From Seminavis robusta (taxonomy: Eukaryota > Bacillariophyta > Bacillariophyceae > Naviculales > Naviculaceae), in the NCBI GenBank assembly GCA_903772945.1, contig CAICTM010000209.1, positions 1 through 64,000 on the forward strand: 64,000 nt of DNA, given 5' to 3'. A program made the position numbers and the translations under genes. This document shows positions 30,309 to 39,630 of the stretch, piece by piece; the stretch's first letter is position 1; each line of letters opens with the position of its first letter. The notes under the pieces were generated by a model. That model searched no databases. It was given only the letters and a program-made list of their open reading frames with translations, and was not told where the DNA came from.

Positions 30309-33197
30309 ATGATGGAAGAGGACAACTCCGATGGCATTCCGAAAAAGATTAATCAATCAAACAAAAATGATGATGCCCAACGTGGTAGCTCTACTAGAGA
30401 TGTTGATCATCAACCAGACCACTATGACTCAGCGGTTCTACATAGCCTCATAAATCCAGCAGAGGCAGAAGCCATACAGCAGTACCTAGATGAAGAATGT
30501 GAAACCATGAAAGCTCAAGGAAAAGACAAAGGGCAATTTGCCAATGAAAGGGAGGCCAAAAAGACATCTACTACTTCTTCTACTGCTACTCATACTAGAA
30601 GCACAAATGAAGCCAAGTCAGCAGAAGAATACGATGCAGCAGAAATTTCTTTGGAGGTTGTGGCAGAACAAGCTGGCCTGGCGACGGTGGAACATCCGCA
30701 GGAAGAACAAGAAGACCTCAAGAAAGCATACAAAACCACCCCCACTCCCAGCCTCAGCCTTCTCCAGATGACAACAGAAATCAAGGAAACTGCCAAAATT
30801 GAAAAACTGGCAAAAAACTCAAAGGAGGCAACCAAAAGAGGACCAGCACCAACAGGAGATACCCACCAACAAGGAGACATGATCCAGCAAACCACAGTAT
30901 ATCAGACACGCCAACAATCACGACGACGTACTACAAAAGACAAGGCTGCCAAACAGGTCACCAGAGCCCGTCTTGGGATTTCTAATCACGTCCAAGCAAA
31001 TAAACTGGAAAAGACCACAGGTATGCCTGCCAAAGGGTTGCGAGGAAACACAGGGCCGGCAGCTGCAGGGGCACACCACATAAAACCATGTGCCGCCGTG
31101 AGTGGTGCTCATGCCCGATCAAATACGCTGGAAACCACACGTATGCCTGCCAAAGGGTTGCGAGGAAACACAGGGCCGGAACTTGCAGGGGCACACAACA
31201 TAAAACCAAGTGCCGCCAGGGGTAGTGCTCATGCCCGAGCAAATACGCTGGAAGAGACCACGGGTATGCCTGTAAAAGGATTGCAAGGAAACACAGGGCC
31301 TGCAGCTGCAGGGGCACACAACATAAAACCAAGTGCCGCCGTGAGTGGTGCTCATGCCCGAGCAAATACGCTGGAAGAGACCACGGGTATGCCTGTCAAA
31401 GGACTGCAAGGAAACACAGGGCCGACAGCTGCAGGGGCACATCAAGCAAAACCAAGTGCCGCTGTGGGTGGTGCTCTGCCATTGTTGCGTGGGCTTGGCA
31501 AAAACAGGACCACAACTGTGGAGGCCACCAATGCAACAAATTATCATGGAGCCTACACATGCGAGAACTTACAGCGTGTTCAAAGTCTTGATTTTGAGCC
31601 TGTTCATAACAACAACCACAATGAAAATGAAAACGAATATGTCATCAATGAAAATGAAATCGAATATGCCATCAACGATCCAGATATTGTCCTGCTGCCC
31701 CCTACCAATGACCAAGGACTTGTTGAAGCTAGGCCAATCATGGAGGAATCTGAGAGTCAAGTCCTGCAGGAAGCCCAACAAGTTGATCATATATTGGAAC
31801 AACGAGCTGACAGAGAGGAAAAGGAGAAGGAGTGCCATAGGGTTGGATTTGCCATCGTTGCTTGTTCTCTTGCTATTATCGCCATCAGTCTGTGCGTTGG
31901 ACTAAGGCCCAAGTCAGAGATCATCCAGACACCGTCACCCACTGTTCATGTTTTCATGGAGCCTTCTGGAGTGCCATCCTCTACACCCAGTGGTTTTCTG
32001 GACCTGCTGCTGAATAATCTTCCCAGTCACACATTGGCTAGCATCAACAATGGAAGTGAAACTCCTCAGTGGAGAGCATGGAATTGGCTTGCAAACCACC
32101 AAAATATCACATTGCTACCAGAATGGAGAAAGGAGCAGCTGTTTGCTCTTGCTACATTCTTCTATGCCTTCGAGGGGGGAAAGTGGAATCCTCTCATAAA
32201 GGGGCATGGATGGATGGATGACACAGTGGAAGAGTGCAATTGGTTCTCCAATGGATTTGGATATTTTGAGGAAAGAACATACGTTGATTATGATAATCCT
32301 TCGCATTATTCATGCAACAGCCATGGCAAAGTTACCTCACTTTGGTTGGAAGACCTCCAGCTTTCTGGTTTGGCGCCTTTTATTCCACCAGAGGTCACCA
32401 TGCTGAGTTCATTGTCCCGTCTTCAGTTGGGTTTCAATAAGATTGCGACATCGATTTCATCTCTGATTCCAGCAGAAGTGTATGAAATGACTGGTTTGAC
32501 TGGTTTTGGATTGTATTTTGAACAGGTGACTGGCCAAATCCCAAGTGAGCTTGGACAACTCACTGATCTGTATCAGTTGTTTTTGCTTGGAAATCAGTTA
32601 TCCGGCCAGATTCCTTCAGAGATCGGACGGCTAACTGGCTTACGTGACTTGTGGTTATTGGGAAACCAGTTAACAGGCCCGATTCCTTCAGAGCTTGGAC
32701 AGCTTACTGGCCTGAGTGTCTTGTGGATGTTCGGAAACCAGTTCACTGGGCGGATTCCTTCAGAGCTTGGAAGTCTCGCCAACATGTCTTCCTTGGAGTT
32801 GTCCCAAAATCAGTTTAGCGGACCCCTTCCATCAGAGCTTGGAAGACTCTCTGGCGTGTCACACTTTGGGTGCTCCGAAAACCAGTTCACTGGACCTGTC
32901 CCCTCAGAGTTTGGTCAGCTGATTGGTTTCACAGTCTTGCGTTTGGCTGAGAATCAGTTGACTGGATCTGTGCCATCAGAGCTTGGCCTTCTGACCAATC
33001 TGGAGGCTTTCAATTTAACTGGCAACCTTGGCTTGTCTGGCACAATCCCAGAGAAACTATGCTTCTTGCCGAATGTGTCTTGTACTGTCTACGAAGATGA
33101 CGATTTTTTTGACAATCAGCCCTGCCATGTTGACTTTGATTGTACCTCTATTTTGTGTGGATGTGATTGTGCCTGTTCCAATTCTTCTTTGATGTAA
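30309..33197 (+). CDS. Single-pass membrane LRR protein 4 with internal tandem repeats
   Basis: This 962-residue paralogue of LRR3 shares the N-terminal order (SAVL.SLIN.AEAEA.QQYLDEE, EQAGLA...EEQEDLKKA.KTTP). It then carries a repeat block at about residues 225-390 of roughly 40-residue units (RANTLEETTGMPVKGL.GNTG / AAGAH.IKPSAA). The helix lies at about 512-533 (VGFAIVACSLAIIAISLCVG). The cap is WRKEQLFALATFFYAFEGGK...ECNWF, with about nine LRRs (LTGPIPSELGQLTGL) from about 680 to 913. The end is Cys-rich, CGCDCACSNSSL. The repeats lie on the predicted cytoplasmic side, so they are more likely to affect partner binding than ligand binding. Confidence 0.9.
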   Translation: MMEEDNSDGIPKKINQSNKNDDAQRGSSTRDVDHQPDHYDSAVLHSLINPAEAEAIQQYLDEECETMKAQGKDKGQFANEREAKKTSTTSSTATHTRSTNEAKSAEEYDAAEISLEVVAEQAGLATVEHPQEEQEDLKKAYKTTPTPSLSLLQMTTEIKETAKIEKLAKNSKEATKRGPAPTGDTHQQGDMIQQTTVYQTRQQSRRRTTKDKAAKQVTRARLGISNHVQANKLEKTTGMPAKGLRGNTGPAAAGAHHIKPCAAVSGAHARSNTLETTRMPAKGLRGNTGPELAGAHNIKPSAARGSAHARANTLEETTGMPVKGLQGNTGPAAAGAHNIKPSAAVSGAHARANTLEETTGMPVKGLQGNTGPTAAGAHQAKPSAAVGGALPLLRGLGKNRTTTVEATNATNYHGAYTCENLQRVQSLDFEPVHNNNHNENENEYVINENEIEYAINDPDIVLLPPTNDQGLVEARPIMEESESQVLQEAQQVDHILEQRADREEKEKECHRVGFAIVACSLAIIAISLCVGLRPKSEIIQTPSPTVHVFMEPSGVPSSTPSGFLDLLLNNLPSHTLASINNGSETPQWRAWNWLANHQNITLLPEWRKEQLFALATFFYAFEGGKWNPLIKGHGWMDDTVEECNWFSNGFGYFEERTYVDYDNPSHYSCNSHGKVTSLWLEDLQLSGLAPFIPPEVTMLSSLSRLQLGFNKIATSISSLIPAEVYEMTGLTGFGLYFEQVTGQIPSELGQLTDLYQLFLLGNQLSGQIPSEIGRLTGLRDLWLLGNQLTGPIPSELGQLTGLSVLWMFGNQFTGRIPSELGSLANMSSLELSQNQFSGPLPSELGRLSGVSHFGCSENQFTGPVPSEFGQLIGFTVLRLAENQLTGSVPSELGLLTNLEAFNLTGNLGLSGTIPEKLCFLPNVSCTVYEDDDFFDNQPCHVDFDCTSILCGCDCACSNSSLM
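30979..31482 (+). repeat. In-frame 120-123 bp coding minisatellite
   Basis: GTATGCCTG recurs at 31021, 31141, 31264 and 31387, so periods are 120, 123 and 123 bp, all multiples of three. A diverged unit precedes and a partial one follows. The two central 123-bp units are nearly identical, which suggests recent expansion. Confidence 0.9.
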
Positions 33198-34028
33198 AAA
33201 GGGAAATAGAAGATGATCTGTATGTGTTGCGTTACGCAGCTATGAACAGATGATGCCCTTTATGAATTGGATTGTTTGCTAGCTATAGCAATCAGCTGGT
33301 GCTAGATTGCTCCGAATGCCTGCAAAACTTCTCCAGCAATTCACTTATCAAAAAAAGGGACACGATAGTTTCTAAGGGGCGGTACGACACCCTTCCAAGA
33401 ACGCCCCCCAGGGATTTGGATATTGTAGTTAGACTCCATGCAGTAGTCTACATTATTTCATCCCATGCAGCAGCTAGCTTGTAGCTGGAACGGATCAAGG
33501 CAGCAGGAACGGTTGAAAATCAATCTTGTTCTTTGACAAGATCGTCTCTTGCAAGGAATGCATTTTGCCAACCCATCACCAAGGCTCCACATTCCAATGC
33601 TAGACAACGGCACTTGGGCTCATCCGACGAGTGACGAGTCGAGTCCTGCATCCTACATCCAGAGAGGAGAGGCGTCGAGAACGCTATAGTGGTACATGTA
33701 CCGCTACTAGACTGTCAATCCATGCACGGAACAGCATCCGACAAGCAGCATTGGTTCCAACCTGTTTTGTTCCCCGGATTTCACCGCGAATGGTACCAGA
33801 AGCATTAAGGAGAAGTTCTGAAGAACCCTTCGGATCCCGGGCCCACACCTTAACCAAACAAACATTGAGGAAATGCTTCGACGATGGCCTCACTGCTCAG
33901 GCTTGAGAGCCAAACATCGGCTCAAGGACGATGATCAGAAGATCCACAGCGATCAACACTGTCGAACACAGCATAGCCAACTCGAAAGATGTACCTCTAC
34001 AAACAAACAATTCTTGTCTCACAAAATT
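33198..34028. other. Intergenic, nothing firm recognised
   Basis: The frame of the next gene is open from 33873, but those first 52 codons look like untranslated DNA (see the next entry). No other gene or repeat is supported. Confidence 0.5.
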
Positions 34029-35894
34029 ATGAAGCACAAAGCTCACAATCACAACAACACTACGCTACTACCCACTTTGATATCTTTCATCCTCGTCCTC
34101 ATGTCTCCATTCTCCTCTTCCTTCCAAGGCACCAAAGCCAATGGCGAATCCCTCTATCCTTCCAATTGGCCTGCCATTCCCTTTCACAAGGGTGAAGTGG
34201 CGGTCCAGAAAAAGGTTGGCACCCATGACTTTGTCATGTCCTATGCTCCTCGCATGATTCGGCCTTATATGCCCGATCAACATCGTCAATTCTTTCAAGC
34301 ACAACCATTCCTGGTCATTGCCGCTCGGGATGATCAGGGACGCATGTGGTCGACTCTCTTATCGCCTTCCCAAACCACCAGTCCCGACCCCAAGAATCTG
34401 GTCTTACACAATGCTCAGCCCGTTGCGGGCGATGCCTTGGAGGGCATGCTCCAGCCCGGGACAGACATTGGGATGATTGGAATTGAGTTTGCCACCAAAC
34501 GGCGCAACCGTGTCAATGGAAGGCTGGTGGCAACCCGTGACGGTAATAATAACAAGTTGGTCTTTCAAGTGGACCAGAGCTTTGGAAATTGTCCTCAGTA
34601 CATCAAACCACGTCAGTGGTGGATTGCTGCCAATGACACCAACACCAACACCAACACCAACAACCAGAATGCTACCACCACTACTCATCGATCGGATCGG
34701 CTTTCCAAAGACCAAGTGGCCAAGATCAAAGCGGCCGAAACCATCTTTGTGGCATCGGGATACCGTGATTATGCCAACGGTGGAGACGATCCTCGGTATG
34801 GCAATGACGCCTCTCACAGAGGCGGACCAGAGGGGTTTGTAAATGTCCGTGATGACAAGACATTGATTCTACCAGACTACGCTGGCAATCAGCATTTCAA
34901 CACCATTGGCAACTTGGTCATGGACCCCCGAATCGGCATTACGTTTCCAGAATACGAGACGGGTGCCATGCTGCAGGTCACAGGACGGGCCAGAGTAGTG
35001 GAGTTTACGAGGAACAACAGTCTGCTGGCTGCCTTGTATCCTGGAGCCGAACGATTGATTGAAATACGGATTGATCAAGTGGTGGATGTCCCACCCGGAT
35101 CCATTCCCATTCGTTGGTCCTCCTCCACGGACGAACTGTTGCAACGCAAGTTGGTGGTGTCGGCCAAGATTCGTGAATCAGACAGTGTGATGAGTTTCCA
35201 CCTGCGACCACAGGATCACGAGTTGCAAACCTTGTGGAAGTTTCAACCAGGACAGCATTTGCCCGTTCATGCGGCCGGTGTCGATCCACTGAACGATCCC
35301 GAAGCCGCCATGGAACGCACCTACACCATATCGGCGGGACCGGATTGGGGCGAATATCGCATCTCGGTCAAGCGTCAAGGCAAGGTCTCCTCCTTTTTGC
35401 ACAGTCACATCCAGGTCGGCGATACACTGCTGGTGGACAAACCTGCTGGAGACTTTGTGTTGAAAGATGACAACCATCGACCTCTGGTCCTCTTGAGCAA
35501 TGGCATTGGAGTGACACCCATGATCAGCATGTTGCATCATTGGGCCAATCCTGATCAATCCAAAAAGCACTGTCGCCCTGTCTATTGGATCCATGGTGCT
35601 AGGGATAGCCAACACCATCCCTTCGACAATGAAGTCCAAGAGATCCAGAATCTTGTCAAGGGCAGCGAAAGGGCAAACCTCTACACTCATGTTGCGTATT
35701 CCCAGCCGCTAGACGGAGACACGGAGTATGATTCCCAAGGCCGACTCACGGCGGACCGGGTCCAGGCTATAGTTCCAGATCTACGGAATGCTGACATTTA
35801 CATGTGCGGAACCGATGCCTTTGTGGCGGACATGGAAGAGGGTTTGAAAGCAGCCGGAGTGCCCTCGGCTCAGATCCGCTATGAGACGTTCTGA
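34029..35894 (+). CDS. PNPOx-like / FNR-like two-domain flavoprotein
   Basis: The first half (about residues 45-330) resembles the pyridoxamine-phosphate-oxidase split-barrel FMN fold (FLVIAARDDQGRMWSTLL..., GNLVMDPRIGITF, LQVTGRARVV). It is interrupted by an Asn/Thr low-complexity insert. The second half is a ferredoxin-NADP reductase module: FAD-binding ERTYTISAGP, then KPAGDF, NAD(P)-binding LLSNGIGVTPM, and CGTDAFVADM near the end. Bacterial relatives often add a C-terminal 2Fe-2S ferredoxin domain; this one ends at IRYETF without it. The product is 621 aa from this Met, which gives a signal-like N-terminus (LLPTLISFILVLMSPFSSSF). The frame opens 52 codons earlier. Likely transfers electrons from NAD(P)H through FAD to a bound flavin; substrate unknown. 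Confidence 0.85.
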   Translation: MKHKAHNHNNTTLLPTLISFILVLMSPFSSSFQGTKANGESLYPSNWPAIPFHKGEVAVQKKVGTHDFVMSYAPRMIRPYMPDQHRQFFQAQPFLVIAARDDQGRMWSTLLSPSQTTSPDPKNLVLHNAQPVAGDALEGMLQPGTDIGMIGIEFATKRRNRVNGRLVATRDGNNNKLVFQVDQSFGNCPQYIKPRQWWIAANDTNTNTNTNNQNATTTTHRSDRLSKDQVAKIKAAETIFVASGYRDYANGGDDPRYGNDASHRGGPEGFVNVRDDKTLILPDYAGNQHFNTIGNLVMDPRIGITFPEYETGAMLQVTGRARVVEFTRNNSLLAALYPGAERLIEIRIDQVVDVPPGSIPIRWSSSTDELLQRKLVVSAKIRESDSVMSFHLRPQDHELQTLWKFQPGQHLPVHAAGVDPLNDPEAAMERTYTISAGPDWGEYRISVKRQGKVSSFLHSHIQVGDTLLVDKPAGDFVLKDDNHRPLVLLSNGIGVTPMISMLHHWANPDQSKKHCRPVYWIHGARDSQHHPFDNEVQEIQNLVKGSERANLYTHVAYSQPLDGDTEYDSQGRLTADRVQAIVPDLRNADIYMCGTDAFVADMEEGLKAAGVPSAQIRYETF

Positions 35895-36384
35895 AGGGAT
35901 TTTTCGAAACTATCTCCAGGTCCAGGTCTTCTCGCACAAATCTATTCCTGCAGATAACCTCCCTACTCTAGCTAGCTAAACCCCCTTATCTTACTCCTGC
36001 TTGCTAGCTAGCTAGTGCAGTTGACATGGGGGCAATAGCGGTAGCCAGCACTGTACAATACTTGGTAGAGGCCAAGAGAAAAACCTGTGTGGATTTTTTA
36101 ACCTTCTAAAGTAAAAACCTTATCCACAATTCTGGCAATGACGCGATGGTTGAGCAAGCTCCTCGTGGATCTTGTATGCCCAATTCTCGCTGGGATCCTG
36201 GATTCTCCGCTCCCTGTTCTCTGTCAGCCTCTCAGTCGCAGCATTGAAGAGGACACTCAATTGGCCACATGCCCACAAAAGTGAACTGATCAGGTGTTGG
36301 GAACTAACCTGCTACTAGATCTACCGTACTAGTACTGTGGAGCATTGAGGCAGTCAGTTTTGAAAGAAGAACGAACCGAGCAAG
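35895..36384. other. Intergenic, CTAGCTAG present
   Basis: Contains GCTAGCTAGCTAG at about 36003-36016 and other short CTAG words; no gene seen. Confidence 0.5.
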
Positions 36385-39012
36385 ATGGCGGATGATGATG
36401 GTCCCAACAAGAGGGGATCCATGGATATCTCTGATATCGGTTCCAAACAGAGACTGGCAAGAGCATTGGGAAGCTCGGTGCCGGAGGAGGAGAGAACGTC
36501 AGACGCTTCGAGTAAACGCCAACAAATGATTGGAGCCTTGGCCAGCTCTATTACGTCTGGGTTGCCTCCTGATTTGGGTAGGCAGCAACTGATCGACAAT
36601 CTCTCCAACTCGTTCAATCAATCCTTTTCCATGAATGACGAAGAAGTGGAAGCACAAATCCTCATTGCCATGGGTGGCGCTTCTGCCAGCAACTTGGATT
36701 CCACAGATGAAAAAACAGCTCGAAAATCACGCATGAGCGTTCGCATGAACACTCGTGCTTCGGTCATGAACGCCAATCGAAGAGCCAGTCGTTTGAGTGT
36801 GGCCGGTGCTGGTATGAATGGGAGTAAACGAATGAGTACTCGCTTGAGTATCAGCAATAGTCGCATGAGCACTCGTATGAGTGTGTCACGACGAGGCAGT
36901 GGCGGGTTTCTCATGCTCAAGGATTTGGAAGAGCGAGATGAATTTCACAAGATACAGGCCGCCGCTTTTTTGCGAGAATTATACAAGCTTGCCGACGCGG
37001 AAAGCAACCAAGAATTAAAGCAGACCATTCTGACCAGGAGTACTTCCTCGGGTCCTGTTTCGGGTGGTGGCGGCGGCGCATCCGGAGGCGAATCCGATGG
37101 TGATATCAATTTTGAGGGGATCGACTTGGCATCGTTAACTCCCGCACAAGCCAAGGCCAAAATCGATGCCCTCCATGCCGGAGGAAAAATCGACGGTGAT
37201 AGCATGATGGCCTTGATTCAAGCAGGAGTAAAAGTCCTTGGTGAAGAGGAGACTGTCATTGATGTTCGTGAAATCCATCCCAATCTGCAAACAGTCACTG
37301 CCGTGGGTGACTTGCATGGAAGTTTGGAGTGCCTCATGGAAGTCCTCAAAATGGCAGAAATCGACAAAATCTTTGCAGACGCAAATGGTTCCATCGTTGT
37401 GTTTGATGGAGACTTTGTGGATCGTGGATTCAACAGTTTGGAAGTCATTGCCACTCTTCTCTTGCTCAAACTGTCACACCCCAAGAATGTGTTCCTATTG
37501 CGGGGCAACCACGAGGATTCCATGACGGCATCATCGTATGGCTTTCGTGAAGAAGTGGATGAAAAGTATGGCCTGGACAAGGGAGATGAAATTTGGTGGG
37601 AGTTTGGCTACCTCTTTGCCGCTTTCCCCATTGTGGCTCGAACCAATACCGCAGCAATTATGCACGGAGGCATCTGCGTGGAAGAATTCGATCTCAGTGA
37701 TCTCAACGAAATTGATAAGGAGACTCGTTGTGAGATGAAAACCATTTCTGATCCCTACGATGATGATGAACGTCTCTTACAAGGCATTTTGTGGAGTGAT
37801 CCCTCGGAGGAGCCGGGCATCAATTTCAGTGATCGTGGGGCCGGATTTACTTTTGGTCCTGATATTTCTGCCGATTTTCTGGACCGGCATGAGCTAAAAT
37901 ACATCATTCGAGCTCATGAGGTTGTGGAGGAGGGCCATTGCAAGCATGATTTGGGAGAGGGTCGAGGTGTCATTACCATTTTCTCGTCTGCCAACTACCC
38001 TGCTGGGGAAGGCACCAACTCTGGAGCAGTCGTCTTCCTGAATGATCAAAGTGGTGAATACACCACGAAAGATTTCATTCACAAAGAAGGATCCGGGGAT
38101 GATTCTGCAATGCTTGCTGCTCTGTTGGGCACGTTTGTGGATGGTCACAAGAGTCACTTGACCAAAGCCTTTCGTGAAAAGCAAAGCAAGGATGGTGTGG
38201 TGACATGCGAAGAGTGGGCTGATGTCATTGCTGAGCTCTTGGACCTCCCCGACATCAGTCTGACGCTCTTGGCTATGCAACCGGAACTGGCGCCTTCGAC
38301 AGAAGAGGGCGGTGATTATATTGATTGGAACGCCTTTATGAACCGGTACACAACTGTCCCCACAGCACAAGTGCTGGCAAAAGATCAGTTGGTGGCCTTG
38401 AGTGAAAACAAGGACAAGTTTTTAGACATCTTCCAGCTGATTGATACTTCCGGAGACGGCACAATCTCCAAGGAAGAGTTTGTGTCTGGGATGAAGATGT
38501 TGAATGAACAAGTCAACCAAAAGGTAGAGAATGTGGAGAAGTTGTTTGAAGCATTTGATGAGGATGGTGATGGAGAGATCTCCATTGTGGATTTCAGCAA
38601 GGCACTGCAATCGTCTACTGCTTTGCAAGGTGTGACGGAAGCTCTAAAGGATGACCAGGTGGAGCATTTGAAACGCACCCAAGACATGATTGCGACCTCA
38701 TTCAAGTACTTGGATAGCAACAAAGATGGTGGGATTGATCGTTCGGAATTTGAGAAAGGCTTTGAAGTATTGAACAAGCGAATGCCGGAACGTAACAAAT
38801 TTGGGAAGTATGAGGACTGGTTCAATACTTTCGAGTTGAATGACAAGGAGCAAATTGGTAAGGCGTCTATATATATATATATATTTGTTGCTGTGACCTG
38901 CACATGCTTGTTGATTTATCTACATACGGTAGTTCTCATACATGTTCTTTGATTTTCTACTTGATTTGGTTTAGATTTCGGTGCATTCAAGCAAGTCTTT
39001 TGCTCCATCTGA
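36385..39012 (+). CDS. Ca2+-regulated PPP-family Ser/Thr phosphatase with EF hands (PPEF-like)
   Basis: The PPP catalytic core holds the metal motifs GDLHG (about 308-312), GDFVDRG (342-348) and RGNHE (373-377). Later come MHGGICV, SDP and RAHE. Three canonical EF hands follow near 684-698 (DTSGDGTISKEEF), 723-738 (DEDGDGEISIVDF) and 775-790 (DSNKDGGIDRSEF). That order matches PPEF/RdgC phosphatases, which are activated by Ca2+. The N-terminal 180 residues are basic with repeated RMS[TV]RM / R[AL]S motifs, likely phosphorylation or calmodulin-type sites. An intron at 38858-38974 (GTAAGG...TTTAG) changes the end to EQIDFGAFKQVFCSI, giving 836 aa. Reading through it gives a spurious hydrophobic tail. 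The intron contains a TA microsatellite. Confidence 0.9.
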
Positions 39013-39630
39013 GTTGTTGGAGCCATCTGTGTCTTTGCTGTTCGAACTATTGCTGCTGTTCGAACTGTAGCTTTCATTCAATAGATAGAGATAAACAACT
39101 ACTAAGTCTAGTAGCTATCTAGAATCCTCAGTTAAAGAAAGGACGGCACCACGGCAAGTGTTTTCTTCTCTGCAACCCCAATTATTGAAGAGGACGTACA
39201 GGAGACCGTAGAACGAATGATCAATCTTGAGAGAGTCCTTGGACGACCACAAACCCCCCTTTTCACAAACACCGATCCATTGTTTGTTGGCAAGTCGGAA
39301 CGGTGTGACCATACCGGCATGGCATACCGGTAGCAAGACACCTGCAGGGTTGCCCAGTCAGTTCCCGACGTGCTGCTTCATGAGCAAAAACACAAATGAG
39401 GCGTGGTGCACATCGATGGGTGAGAGCGCATCTCTCCCCCGGCTACTTAGAAGCAATCTCAACGCCTCTGAATAGTACTTAGACAACTGGCTTTCGTAAT
39501 TAGACATCAACGGTACACTGTAAAATCCTACGAGGATATCACATGCAACAAGGCGCAGCTCCGAAAGATAAGATGGGTGAGCAGAGGTGCATCCAACTTC
39601 ACCAAGAGACAAGAGGTAGACTGCTCCAAA
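39013..39630. other. Intergenic, nothing recognised
   Basis: No gene, repeat or RNA recognised; some TACCGGTA words near 39325. Confidence 0.5.

Noticed and set aside
38866-38884. TA repeat near the end of the phosphatase gene as a regulatory element
   Set aside because: It lies within a predicted intron and is best read as an ordinary microsatellite.
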